The notes under the pieces: model-generated
The model's input: only the letters and a program-made list of their open reading frames with translations
Told to the model about the DNA's origin: nothing
Database searches by the model: none
Part shown: in pieces, positions 48,366 through 59,622 of the stretch
Layout: each line of letters starts with the position of its first letter
Numbering within the stretch: position 1 is the stretch's first letter
Made by a program: the position numbers and the translations under genes
DNA from: Parasponia andersonii
Lineage: Eukaryota > Streptophyta > Magnoliopsida > Rosales > Cannabaceae
Assembly (NCBI GenBank): GCA_002914805.1
Contig: JXTB01000091.1
Span: 432,702-496,701, forward strand
Reading direction: 5' to 3'
Length of the DNA: 64,000 nt

Positions 48366-49408
48366 GAAAGCCGTTACGCCTTAGTGTAAGTTTACTCAGA
48401 CTAGATAAATAGACTGACCTTAGATTGCTTCAGTGTTTTTCATATACTCGATAAGTATCAATACTGTGTTGCAGCCCCTAATCATCTTTTTTGTTTGAAT
48501 GAGTGGTTTCATTCAGCTAACTGGAATAACACACACGACCCTTTAAGTGCATGGGGTCACTTGTTCGCGTTCGGGTATACATGAGGATCGTTTGAATACA
48601 TATATTCTTACTCAGCTAAGATGAAAAACATCTTAAGAAGTAGATCATGGAAGATTTTCTTGGGAGTAATTCTTAGCAAAACATATCACTAAACTTTGTT
48701 AGTATATCTGAAAAATAAATAAAATAATCGAGTGAAGTAAATATTCGAATCCTTTAGATGCAGATTTTGTACAATTTCGTATTATTTTTAGATAAGAGTG
48801 GTGATCTGTTAATCGAGCATGGTATTTACGTCTTTATTGGTAAAGTGTAAACTCATGCTTTCACAAGCCAAGTATGGAACTCAAGCTTTAGTTATTATAA
48901 TTTATCTACCTTGTGATCCTAATAGATGATTAGAGACTATGAAACCTAGAAAATATCTCTGAAAATTGATAAGTTTGTAGATGAATAAGAAAGGAGAAAT
49001 TGAATTCAAAAATAGTTACGGAGATATGTGTTAGACTATAATAAAGAAAGAAACAATACCATAACTGGTTTTGTTATAATATTTATTGTAATGAAAATTA
49101 TAGAAAAATAATAGAAATAATTTAGGTAAGCAAGTATAATTTTAGTAATTGATATGTATCAATTTGATTAAAATAACCGAACTGTTATTCGTGCTGAGTA
49201 ATAAAGATTTGACTTATTAATCGCAGCGAATGAAACGAAAGCATTTGAGAAAGGAAAATTTGAATCATCGTATATACTTTTTATTTACAGTAAAAGAATT
49301 ATAGAATTTAACGTTCACAAGAAAGCAATAAACAATATAAAGGCCAAAATGGAAAGAAATTAGCATATTATTTCCAAAGAAATAAATGTGTATATATCTA
49401 TATATATA
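48366..49408. other. Interior of the non-coding LTR element
   Basis: About 1 kb with no recognisable coding text on either strand. Confidence 0.5.
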
Positions 49409-49652
49409 GGTTGCCAATCTAATAAGTATTTTTTTTTTTATCTATGAGTATGTATTTTTTTTTTTAGCCATTGGATCACTATCTAATAGTGATCCAATGA
49501 CTATAATGAAGTGCATGAAAAGACGTGCATTATTAATGTTTTTTCTCTCTCTTATTTTTTACAATAAAAAAATATGCATACTAAATTTTTATTGGTCAAA
49601 TTGATACCTATGCATAGATTAAAAAAAAAAAATACCTGCTGGATTAGTGCCC
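49409..49652. mobile_element. MITE candidate with poly-T/poly-A terminal inverted repeats
   Basis: The left end (GGTTGCCAATCTAATAAGTA then a long T run and ATCTATGAGTATG) matches the inverted right end (GGGCACTAATCCAGCAGGTA then a T run and AATCTATGCATAGG on the minus strand). 244 bp, no coding capacity. Target duplication unclear. It sits in the interior of the non-coding LTR element. Confidence 0.55.
49469..49499. repeat. Perfect 14-bp-arm hairpin
   Basis: CATTGGATCACTAT, a three-base loop, then its exact complement, lying inside the MITE candidate. Arms of 14 with no mismatch are unlikely by chance. Confidence 0.9.
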
Positions 49653-49943
49653 ATGTATTCGAAAGGTGTTAACCAAAGAAAGTGTATAAAGACCGATGTA
49701 ATCATCACCAAGCCGACATGATGGTATAGACAAATACAAGAATTTATGCTGTACAACGCAAGTTATATGCAGATATATTAATTTGAACCTTGAATTCATG
49801 ACAAGTATAACTTTGACGAAAATTCAACGAGAATCCAAATAGAGCATAGAGCTTGCAAAGAATGCTTGGACAAAAGATATTGTATCCCAAAGTTTGAGAC
49901 CTTCGCTAATGAAACAAGGTGTACGAAAATATAATCATTGTAA
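49653..49943. other. Interior of the non-coding LTR element, left of copia-2
   Basis: No coding content seen. It ends at the target site TGTAA of the copia insertion. Confidence 0.45.
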
Positions 49944-50346
49944 TGTTGTGCGACAGAAATACAATTATTCTAAATACTTATATTTAATACTAATATAATA
50001 TTAAATACAAACTACCAATTAGTTATATTAATATAATATTAAATACAGACTATCAATTGTTAAAGTAAAAGAAAATGGTCTTTGAGGTGTTATTCATCGC
50101 TTTACAAAATCTAGGCTATAATGTAAAAACTCAGAAACAAATGAAAAAAAAAAAAAGATAAAAATAAAACTATAGAAGTCCTTAGGAATAAAGACTTTCA
50201 CTAACAGGGAACTAATTTTGGAATGATTAAAACTAATTATAATATGCTTTATTTATCACTAACTGTAGACCCTAAATATTCATACACAAATGATATGGGA
50301 CAAAATCCAAAACGATTACAAAAACTAACAAGCCAAAATTCTAACA
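49944..50346 (-). repeat. copia-2 3' LTR
   Basis: 403 bp, starts TGTTGTGCG and ends TTCTAACA on the plus strand. It is followed by TTCTCCACATT, the complement of a polypurine tract AATGTGGAGAA. Confidence 0.8.
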
Positions 50347-52320
50347 TTCTCCACATTGGCGAGTTTCTCACCCAAATTTCCTTATTTCTCATATTCTCTA
50401 TCTATTACAGCAACGTCACTTTATGCGCCAAAAGGTGTCATTAAATTTGTAGGATATTAATCAAGTCTATACAATGATTGAACTTGATCAATATCACCAC
50501 TTTGGTCATCATATCCGTAGGATTCTCAGTAGTCCTAATCTTTTGAAACAGTATCTTTCCTTCATCAATAATCTCTTACACAAAGTGATATCGGACGTTA
50601 ATATGCTTCATATGTACATAGAATATTAGATTCTTTGCTAAATGAATGACACTCTGACTATTAGAATAAATACAAATATGCTCCTGAACAACTCCTAGCT
50701 CTTCCAGTAATTCTTATAACCAAATAGCTTCCTTCGCAGCCTCAGTAACTACCATATACTCTGCCTCTGTAGTAGACAAAGCCACTATAGACTACAAAGT
50801 AGACTTCTAACTGATTGGTGCTCTTGCAAATATGAATATATATCTAGTGATTGAACGACGTTTATCCAAATTATCAGCGTAATTAGAATTAACATAACTA
50901 ATCACACACTGACCAAGTCTATTATCTCGCTCAAAAACCAAACCAACATCTACAGTCTTTAATAAGTACCATAGAATCCATTTCACAGCTTGCCAATGAT
51001 ATTTACTTGGATCATAGGTCTCGTACATACCATTGCATACACCAAGCTACCAACCGCATTTGAATACGAAACTTGTGACATGTACTCTTGTTCTGCATAT
51101 GTACTCAGGGACAAAGACGCACTAAACTTGAAATGAGGAGCAAGTAATGTACTAACAAGTTTTGATTGTTCAGTCATACCAAAACACTGTAATACTTTCT
51201 TTAGATATTACTTTTAAGTCAAACTAGCCTTGCCTCCCCCTTTATCTCTACTAATCTTTATACCGAGAATCTTCTTTGCCTCACCGAGATCTTTCATCTC
51301 AAACTTTTGATTCAACTAAGCCTTTAATTTCTCAATTTCTTCTTGATTTTTCAAAGCTATCAATATATCATTAACATACAAGAGTAGATAAATAAAATAC
51401 CCACCTCAGAGCCTGTGAAAATACACGCAACTATCAAACTTGCTTATTGTGTACTTTTGGCCCATCATAAATCAATCAAATCACTTCTACCACTATCTTG
51501 GTGATTATTTTAGCCCATAAAGTGATTTTTTTAGTTTGCAAACCTAATTTTCTTTTCCAGTAGCTTTGAATCCTTCTGGCTGAAATATATAGATTTCCTC
51601 TTCTAAATCACCATGTAAAAATGTAATTTTTATATCCAACTGAAATTCAAGATCTAACTATGCTACCAAGGCTAACAAAATTCCAATGGAGGAATATTTA
51701 ACATCTAAAGAAAATACCTCATTATAATTAATTCCCTCTAATTGAGCATAGCCTTTTGCTATCAATCTTGCCTTAAAGTGAATATCATTCTTATTAAGAA
51801 ATCCTTATTTCTTTGTATATATCTATTTGTACCCAATTGCCTTCTTGTTCTTCAGTAATTAAACTAGCTCCTAAATATCATTCTTCCAAAGAAACTGCAT
51901 TTCTTCCTCTATTACTTTCATCCACTGTTTAGTTTTTGAATTTTTGGCTGCATCTTTGTGCGTGGAAGGAACATCACAATGGGAAGTGCATAGGCCACCA
52001 TATCAACAAATCGAGCAAGTTTACGAATTTCACATCTTGGCCTATCATGTGCAATTGATTCTTGCTGTTGTTGAGACTATTGGGTTGGAACCTCTTCTAC
52101 ATCTTTAGTATCCTCCTTTGATAATAGAGTGGCACCACTATTTTTAACAATATTAGTTGGGACTATTATTGTCATTTTCTCAAATTCTACCTACTGCCGA
52201 CTAGGCTCCACATGTTGTGAAATACTAGTGGTCTTCTCTTAGTCTTCTGTTACCTTATTCAATATGGTAGACTCATCAAAAGCAACATCTCTGCTAAACA
52301 AAATCTTCTTTAAATTAGAC
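50347..52320 (-). pseudogene. copia-2 reverse transcriptase and RNase H
   Basis: From 51800 downward the minus strand reads RT text: AKGYAQLEGINYNEVFS, then FLHGDLEEEIYI and GFKATGKEN. The active site near 51350-51385 reads YVNDILIAL, with Asn where the first catalytic Asp of YVDD should be. After KDLGEAKKILGIKI come the connection region (MSQVSYSNAVGSLVYAM, about 51040-51090) and the RNase H tail with ALSTTEAEYM near 50755-50785 and HMKHINVRYHF near 50590. In-frame stops are frequent. It cannot produce active enzyme. Confidence 0.87.
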
Positions 52321-52327
52321 ACCAAAG

Positions 52328-52980
52328 TTAGTATCCCTTTATACCTAAGCTGATGCCCATAAATAATACTTTCTTGATTCTTGGATCTAACTTGGATTTT
52401 TTCACATGATAATAGGTAGTAGAACCAAATATATGTGAAGAATCATAATCACTAGTAGGTATTCTAGACCATATTTCAAGAGGGGTTTTGCCTCCAATTG
52501 TAGTCGATGGTAAACGATTTACGAGACGACATACATACATAATTGCCTCAGCCCAAAAAGCTTTGCCCAACCTAGCATGGGACACCATACACCGAATCTT
52601 CTCCAGCAAAGTCTAATTCATGCGTTCTGCCACCATATTCTGCTGTGGTATTTTTTGGACTATAAAGTGCACACAATACCCTCAGACTAGCAAATTCCTA
52701 AAAATGGATCACTTCTATATTTTCCACCGTTGTCTGATTGAAGTCATTTGATCTTTCTACTCGTTTGAGTCTTAATCATCTTTTTCCATCTAAGGAAAAC
52801 TTCAAGTACGTCATCCTTAGTCTTCATTACATACACCCAAACTCTTTTAGAAAAGTCATCGACAAAAGTAAAAAAATAGTGCATACCTCCTAAAAATACT
52901 ATCTTGGTAGGTCTCCACACATCTGAATGAATATAATCCAGAATACCCTCAGTATTGTGAATTGTTATGCCGAACTTCAC
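52328..52980 (-). pseudogene. copia-2 integrase
   Basis: The minus strand from 52980 reads LDYIHSDVW (first catalytic Asp present), FVDDFSKRVWVY, then after a stop at 52744 LQSDNGGKY (second Asp), then MVAERMN with the catalytic Glu (near 52620), followed by another stop and LLEKIRCMVSHARLG (52570-52609). The C-terminal part ends near 52328. All three catalytic acidic residues survive, although the frame is broken by stops. Confidence 0.87.
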
Positions 52981-52986
52981 TCTTGT

Positions 52987-53499
52987 TCATTTTCCCAAAA
53001 CACAGTATTTACAAAAGTTTAACTTACAGGACTTCGTTCCTTTTAGTAAGCCTTGCTTCATTGAACTAAAGAAAGTTTTTTCCCTTGCATGTCCCAAACG
53101 TATATGCCATAACCTGGTTACTGATCCAATAACTGTACTAGTATTATAGTAATACAAGTTATTTCTTCTTGTACCTTTCATTACTATCAAAGAGCCTAAA
53201 GTGACTTTCAAAATTCCATCTCGTATAAACATAGCGAAGTCTTTAGATTCTAAAGCTCCTAAAAAGATGAGATTCTTCTTTGATTTTGATACATACCGAA
53301 TATCTGTTAGAACTTTAATCGATTCATCATAATTCTTCAATCGAATTGAACCTATCCCAGCTGTTTTACACGATTCATTATTACCCATGTAAACAACTCC
53401 ACCATTTAGCTCTTCAAAGTTGAAGAACCATTTCTTATGGGGACACATATGGTAATTGCAACCCGAATTTAAAATCCATTCATCACGTTGTGATGTCAA
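52987..53499 (-). pseudogene. copia-2 protease and GAG-pre-integrase segment
   Basis: Minus-strand open frame of 170 codons. The protease motif reads WILNSGCNYHMCPHKKW, where the copia family has Asp-Ser-Gly, so the catalytic Asp is Asn here and proteolysis should be lost. The following text VVYMGNNESCKTAGIG is typical of the copia protease. The GAG-pre-integrase zinc-binding segment LWHIRLGHA with FCKYCVLGK ends the frame near 52987. Confidence 0.88.
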
Positions 53500-53502
53500 A
53501 GA

Positions 53503-54356
53503 TTAACTAACTAAAGCAAAATCTAACTTATCATTTTTAACTTCAACTACATGTACATCGGAAGTAGCCTTGGCCTTGTCTTTATTCTGTAACTTCGAAC
53601 AATCTTTCTTCCAATACCCCTTTTCATGACAGAAGATATATTCATCCTTACTAAGTCTTCCATTCGAACGAGATCTACCTATTTTCTCTTGCTTACGGCT
53701 TTGACTATGTCCCCTAGCTATAAGCGCTTCTGCTAGAATATCTCTATTCTCCTTCTGATGTTTCTTCTGAATCTCATGATTGTACAATACAGCACTCACT
53801 TTATCGAACGATAATTTTTTCTTCCCATGAAGCAACGTAATACAGAGATGATCTAACTCATAAGAAAAAAACCCAATCAATAATATTGTTTTATCCTCAT
53901 CTTTGAATGTTTCATCCAAATTCAACAAATCTGTAATCAATTTGTTGAAAGTATCAAAGTGGTCACCAATTGTCGTATCATGCTTCAATTGGAGGCGGAA
54001 AAGTCTCTTCTTCAAGTATAGCCAATTCTCATTACTCTTCATGATGTACTTGTTCTCGAGCACCTTCCACAACTTACTAGTAGAAGTCTCCCTCATGAAT
54101 TGATACTTTTATTCTCTACAAAGATATGAGCGGATCGTACCACAAGCTTGACGATTGATTCTCTCTCAGTTTTTATCACCTATTTTTTTTTTTGTTTTAT
54201 CTCTTTTAGAGTAATATCCTGATCTTGTTAATATAAATCATCTAATACCTTGCACTATCATAAGCCGAAGTTATTTTGACTATCAAATTTCTCCACGTTG
54301 ATTTTTGCACTAGTCACAGTTTTCATTTTTGCCAACTTTGACAAAGATTCTGTCAT
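53503..54356 (-). pseudogene. copia-2 gag
   Basis: Gag capsid protein of the UBN2/retrotrans_gag type found in plant copia elements. The likely start is the ATG at 54354-54356, reading MTESLSKLAKMKTVTSAK. Stops near 54260 and 54115 break the first part. The long frame 53503-54096 reads ETSTSKLWKVLENKYI, then YLKKRLFRLQLKHDTTI and LPHG-like text (ITLLHGKKKLSF). The zinc knuckle near 53620-53660 reads FCHEKGYWKKDC, with its first Cys and its His replaced (Ile/Tyr). Confidence 0.85.
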
Positions 54357-54810
54357 TGCTGAAGCACAACTACTCCAAATACTTATATTTAATACTAAGA
54401 TAATATTAAATATAAACTACCAACTAGCTACATAAATTAAAGAAAGCAAAAAATTCATAGAAAATTCTAAATGCAAAAATAAAGGAGAACACAAAATTTA
54501 GCGAGGTTCGACAAATTACCTACGTCCTCAGGGCGTTACTGACTACTTCACTAACTTCAAATAAGAGGAAATACAAAATCTGGACTATAATACAAAAACC
54601 AGAAACAAATGAAAAAAAAGGATAAAAACAAAACTATAGAGGTGTTTAGGAATAAAGGCCCTCACTAATAGGGAATTAATTTTGTGATGATTAAAACTAA
54701 TTACAGTAGGTTTTATTTATAGCCAACTGTAGACTCCAAATATTCATGCATAAGCAATGTAAGACAAAATCCAAAACAATTATAAAAGCTAATAAGTCAA
54801 AATTCTAACA
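54357..54810 (-). repeat. copia-2 5' LTR
   Basis: 454 bp, starts TGCTGAAG and ends ATTCTAACA on the plus strand. It contains GCGAGGTTCGACAAATTACC, a segment common near plant copia LTR leaders, which is missing from the left copy. Confidence 0.8.
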
Positions 54811-54954
54811 TGCAAAATGAAGAAACAAATCAACTTATCTATTTTGGAGGTCAAGTGGATAACGTGTAGAACATGTGAATTGAGTAGATTATTCTTTTGT
54901 CGATGAGTGGTAATTTGATGAGGGGAATTTTTGAATCAAGTGATCAAGTTCTCA

Positions 54955-54969
54955 CAGACGACACCAAAT
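54955..54969 (-). other. Primer-binding-site-like sequence of the non-coding LTR element
   Basis: The minus strand reads ATTTGGTGTCGTCTG, adjoining the right LTR. It resembles the TTTGGCGCCGTCTG-type junction of several plant gypsy families, with transitions at CpG sites. Confidence 0.55.
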
Positions 54970-55459
54970 TATAGAGGCTAAAATCTACATTGAATTTTTT
55001 AAGGGGTCCATGATGAGGAGAAAAACTGGTTGTTAGATTGGCATTGTACTCCTATACTGTGCGGGGATCAAGCACTCTATGAAGATATGAAAGAATATGT
55101 AGATCATAATGTAGTGGTTAAGAGAATAGATGGAAAATAGGAAGGAGATTACTGTAAGACGAAGAACATAGTAGAGAATTAATCGCAATCATCCTCTTAC
55201 TAAGAAGAATGCCTTATTATATAATAAGACAACAGTCATAAATATGATTTTAATTAGAGACTATATATTTAGATAATATCTTAGTAAATGAGTAATGAGA
55301 TACTTGTCTGATATTATCTGATATGGTATAAATATCTTAATAATTAAATATAAATTACATTTTTCTTGAAAGTTATGTCCCCAATCATTAATATATATAT
55401 ATATATATATATATATTTATGGAGCTTAAAAATGAGCCAAATGAAATTTAGGCATAGCA
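54970..55459 (-). repeat. LTR (right) of the non-coding element
   Basis: 490 bp, partner of 47788-48365. A (TA)n run at 55387-55416 is expanded relative to the other copy. Confidence 0.75.
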
Positions 55460-55464
55460 ATAGA

Positions 55465-56258
55465 ATATATAGATAATATTAAAGATAAGAATATAAATTC
55501 CAACACAATAAATTTGATATGAGAAAATTTCTCTTTTCTTTTTCTTTTCTTTATCTCTTTCTTTCTATTCTTTATTTTTTCTATTTTCTTTCAATCTATA
55601 TATTTCAATTCCAATGCATGAAGCCTATTTATAGGCATTAAGAAGAAGCATATTTCCTTCTTTTTTGTTAGACAAAGCATCTTAGCTCTTTATGATATAT
55701 TTGTAAAGTATTTTTGCTTTTATATCTTGTAAGAGCACCATTGTTTTTACAACAGAATTTTCGCCTTTTCATTTCCTTTTTCGTGCTCTAAATATTCCAC
55801 AACAAAGGTAGATTACTGACTATCGAGCTTCCCTTTTGTTCTTCAATCAGAATGCTATGCACTTATTCGGAAACCAAACGTTAACGTGCTTTAAGTAAGG
55901 TTTGACGTACGGATGTATTTGAAAATTCTTATAGCTTTGTACAGTTTAGTTTTCACTCAACATCATATTACATCACAATCGGATAGGATTTTGAAACAAT
56001 ATCAATATCCAAGCTGATCTGAATATCTCCACTTAAAAAGGAAAAACGAAACCTATCCGAGAATGGTACCCGAAAAAAGAATATCTACGAATCATAGTTA
56101 GTAATTTTATATTATACATGTATGTGTGTATTTTCAATTGGGGGAATTCTAGTATAGAAGGAGTAAAATTCCTCCTGTCATAGGAGTATGTTTCAGCCAT
56201 CGTCTCATAATTATGAGGTCTTTATCAAATTTACTTATTCTAGAAACACATACACACT

Positions 56259-56299
<41 letters not shown>

Positions 56300-56600
56300 A
56301 AGCTTGAATCTGTAAATCAAAAAGTGACTCACTTCATGAAATGGATTATCGCAATAAACCCCTTTTCTTTTATTTTGAGAAAGACAATAAACGTGATTTT
56401 TAATTCTTTAATTGTGTTTTCCTACTATCAAAAAGAACAAGATGCTTATCACATGGTGAAGGTTGGGTTTAATGGAGCTTTTAGGCTTGCACACAGGTTG
56501 CGATGTCTGGAAGGAATTCATAAGGTTGGGTTTAAAAAAAAAAGGCTGGGTTTGATAGAAAAAGGAATGATTCTTTGGTTTGATGGAAAGAGAATGATTA
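55465..56600. other. Intergenic, no gene recognised
   Basis: AT-rich. It includes a T/C-rich stretch at 55525-55600 and a (TA)n microsatellite at 56262-56296. The open frame 56213-56611 runs through the microsatellite and has no recognisable domain. Confidence 0.5.
56262..56296. repeat. (TA)n microsatellite
   Basis: About 17 uninterrupted AT dinucleotides. Confidence 0.9.
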
Positions 56601-56604
56601 CTGC

Positions 56605-56735
56605 CAACTGAAGCTAGCTCAGTTGGTCCAAAGTTTAAGGATATATGTGTGTGTTTGGGGGGAAGTCAGAGGTTTAAATCTTGGTATTGACGAGTGTGTG
56701 AGTTATTTTCTTTTATCTTTGTAATAAGTAGTGAT
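56605..56735 (+). mobile_element. tRNA-derived SINE candidate
   Basis: TAGCTCAGTTGG at 56615-56626 is a perfect RNA polymerase III A box of the tRNA type. About 45 bases later, GGTTTAAATCT at 56671-56681 resembles a decayed B box (GGTTCGAATCC-like). A and B boxes at this spacing followed by T-rich non-tRNA sequence is the plant SINE head layout. It does not fold as a complete tRNA. The 3' end and target duplication are not clear. Confidence 0.5.
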
Positions 56736-57486
56736 CATTAGTTAAACATCACTTTTAGATTGAGTCTGATGGAAAAAGAATCTTTTGTATAGAATGCAAG
56801 TCCAAAAATATTTGCAATTTTCTATTTGAGAATGGATCAAAATTGAAGGTGAAATTTTTTTAGCTAGAAAGTGAAATTCACTAATAAAGCTTTTTACGAC
56901 AAACTATAAGTAGACATGTCAAATGAGCTGGTCCGCCAATTTGGCATGAGGACACAGCACGAAAAAATTCATGCCGAGCACTGTCACGACCCAAAACCCG
57001 GGCTAGTGGCAGAAGGGGAATTTCATAAAGGTAGGAAATTCCTTAATTTATTTGAAAAGTGTCAAAAGTCCTAGTTTTTATAAAACAGTCTATTTAAATA
57101 AAATATTCGGAATTTCATCCTGTGAACCACTCCCACAGTTCGTATACACCACCAAACATAAATTGAACAATTACTTAAAAATATGAAATAAATTTCAAAA
57201 TCCATCATCATCATCATTCACAACAGACGTCAAATATTAGAATGGCATACATAAGTTTGCAGACAAAATAGAAAGCAGTAATCTTAGTTCAATGCTAACA
57301 AAAAATTCCAAATAGTCCAAAGACTATGACAACAAACTCCTAGCATTACCAAGAGACGAACTGCAATCACGATGACCTCTTACTCCTCTTGATCACTAAA
57401 ATCGCACTGGACACCACCTGAGGAGGAAGGTAAGGGGGGTGAGCATACAATGCCCAGTAGGAAAATAGTTACCTCGGGGAAAAACA

Positions 57487-57762
57487 NNNNNNNNNNNNNN
57501 NNNNNNNNNNNNNNNNNNNNNNNNNNNNNNNNNNNNNNNNNNNNNNNNNNNNNNNNNNNNNNNNNNNNNNNNNNNNNNNNNNNNNNNNNNNNNNNNNNNN
57601 NNNNNNNNNNNNNNNNNNNNNNNNNNNNNNNNNNNNNNNNNNNNNNNNNNNNNNNNNNNNNNNNNNNNNNNNNNNNNNNNNNNNNNNNNNNNNNNNNNNN
57701 NNNNNNNNNNNNNNNNNNNNNNNNNNNNNNNNNNNNNNNNNNNNNNNNNNNNNNNNNNNNNN
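57487..57762. other. Assembly gap (276 N)
   Basis: Unknown bases inside the solo LTR. Open frames spanning it are artefacts. Confidence 0.99.
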
Positions 57763-58182
57763 CCGATCACCAAACTACACAATATATATATCAAACTTCT
57801 CCATTTTCCGAGTATATTCCAAAAATGCAATCAAAAACACAATCCAACGGCCGGATCGAAAACTAAAATTCAAAAACTCAAAATACTCAAAAAATGGCAA
57901 TTTTTGATCCGGGTAGTATAGGGTTGAGATATATATACCTTGATGATCCTTGCGACGATACGAATCCAACGGGACCAGTTTGAGGCCGAAAGGTGGCCGG
58001 AATCGTCGTCGGTGACCGGATTTCCGAAATGGGTCTAATCGGCTTTAATGGCTTTTTCTGGCGAACCGGTGGCCGGCGGCGAGCGGCGATAGGCGGCAGA
58101 GCTTCGTGGCGACGAGACGAGGCGATGCTGGTTGGTGGGCGGCCCGGTCGGCGGCAGGCGGCGGCTGTGCAGAGGTTTGGCC

Positions 58183-58199
58183 GAGAGAGAGAGAGAGAC

Positions 58200-58256
<57 letters not shown>
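58183..58256. repeat. (GA)n microsatellite in the solo LTR
   Basis: Over 70 bases of GA dinucleotides with two interruptions, adjoining a GC-rich segment (58000-58180). Confidence 0.9.
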
Positions 58257-58258
<2 letters not shown>

Positions 58259-59622
58259 TTCTGAAGGAGGGGGAGAAAACGTGAGGGAGGAGAGAGAGAG
58301 AGAAGATATATGTATATAAAATTTTTTTTTTTTTTAAATCTGGTCAAAGACCATTTTGCCCTTTAAAAAAATGGGTTTTTACAAACATAATATGACATGA
58401 GGTGGCTTTGGGCCATGAAAGCACGACACGAAGTATTGGGCCGTGCTGAGCTCTAATTTTTGGGCACTATAAGCTGGCACAGCACGATATGACCTCAGGC
58501 ACGAATACGACACAAGCACGGAACGACCCAAAAAACACAAAAAATACGACTCAAATGACAAATTCCTATTTATCTACTTAAATGACCAATTTTATATGTT
58601 AAAAATAATTATTACTAATAATTACTAGTAGAAAAGACCAAGTGCTAAATAAAAATTGATTCTGAATCTCACACTAAAATGGATAAATTGATATTAAAAG
58701 TTTAAAAGATTTGTTCTCTTATAAAACATATGCTAATTCACATAATCTGAACAAAAAAACCACTCTTTACTAAAAACTTTTTTTAGGAATATGCAAATAA
58801 TAATAATTTGGGTATGTATCAATCTAATTATGATATATTCAAATTATTTTGATGAAAAAAAATAATATTTTCACCCAAGAACTTTGTTATATTATTTATA
58901 TTTGAAATTTTTTTATGTCTTTTGTATTTTTATTTATAAATAAACTCACTTTTCTTGTTCTTTATTTCAAAAACATATTTGCACTAGTGATTTTTAATTG
59001 AATATTTTTTTCCAAATAATTATGAGTATATTATATATTTTTGTTATTGTTTTAAATTAAAATATAAAAATTTAATTAAATAATTTTTAAAAACTTCTTA
59101 AAATATTGACTACTACAATAATTTAATAGGTAAACTAAAATTGGATACAAAGATATGCTAGGCATTGGGCTCAATATACTCCACATGATATGAGTCTAGC
59201 ACATTTACAAACACAAGTATGAGCACGAGCACAACATGAGTATAACACGAGATGTGCATGTGTTTATAGGCCGTGCTGAGTTTAGAGTTTTGAAACTTGG
59301 CCAGTATAAGCGTGGCACGATATTTTGTTAGGTCGTGTTAAGTACAACACAAAATACTAGCAAACCTATAAATCACAGGCCGTGCCAAAATGATACGATC
59401 CATTTGACATCTCTAACTATAAGACATGATTTGTAAAGAAAGAAAAAAATATATACTTTTTCAACTAATCAAAAACATCATTTGTATCAACTGTTTACTA
59501 TCTCTTTCGCCATTTATGTTCTCATCGTAATAATTAACCATTAATAAATTAAGAAAGAATGTCCTGAACCCAAAAAAAAAAAGTTTTAGTTTTCATAGAA
59601 TCTATTGACCATGAATAGATTG

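Larger units (their letters stand above)
49944..54810 (-). mobile_element. Ty1/copia element (copia-2), all domains present but dead
   Basis: 4.87 kb on the minus strand. LTRs are 49944-50346 and 54357-54810. Flanks TGTAA (49939-49943) and TGCAA (54811-54815) form a 5-bp duplication with one transition. Domain order is gag, protease, integrase, RT, RNase H, the Ty1/copia order. The left LTR lacks about 110 bp that the right one has (roughly 54440-54560). The gag ATG at 54354-54356 directly abuts the right LTR, so leader and primer site seem to be deleted. Catalytic residues are mutated in protease and RT. Confidence 0.9.
47788..55459 (-). mobile_element. Non-coding LTR retrotransposon hosting a nested copia element
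   Basis: Direct repeats 47788-48365 and 54970-55459 share long stretches in the same order and are flanked by ATAGA on both outer sides (47783-47787 and 55460-55464), a perfect 5-bp duplication. Beside the right repeat, the minus strand reads ATTTGGTGTCGTCTG, like a gypsy-type primer site, so the element runs leftwards. Without the copia insertion at 49944-54810 it is about 2.8 kb. I see no gag or pol coding text of its own, which suggests a small non-autonomous element or a deletion derivative. Confidence 0.75.
56982..58383 (-). mobile_element. Solo LTR of the element A/B gypsy family
   Basis: Begins TGTCACGACCC and ends GGGTTTTTACA, the same ends as the LTRs of element A, and shares the inner text (for example ACCTGAGGAGGAAGG then GGGGGGTGAGCAT near 57417-57442). 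It contains a 276-N gap, so its length is uncertain. Its flanks AGCAC and AACAT agree at three of five positions with two transitions, a possibly decayed target duplication. It lies wholly inside the hAT element. Confidence 0.82.
56911..59415. mobile_element. Non-autonomous hAT transposon with a nested solo LTR
   Basis: Terminal inverted repeats TAGACATGTCAAATG (56911-56925) and CATTTGACATCTCTA (59401-59415) match with one mismatch. The flanking 8-bp duplication ACTATAAG is perfect (56903-56910 and 59416-59423). TAGAGATG-type ends with an 8-bp duplication define the hAT superfamily. Subterminal regions are rich in GCACG/GGCCGTGC words in both orientations, a hAT feature. No transposase is present. 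After removing the solo LTR it is about 1.1 kb. Confidence 0.9.

Noticed and set aside
56213-56611. 132-codon open frame
   Set aside because: Its first part is the translated (TA)n microsatellite, and the rest shows no domain.
57396-57866. Long open frames on both strands
   Set aside because: They run through 276 N and exist only because N codons are not stops.
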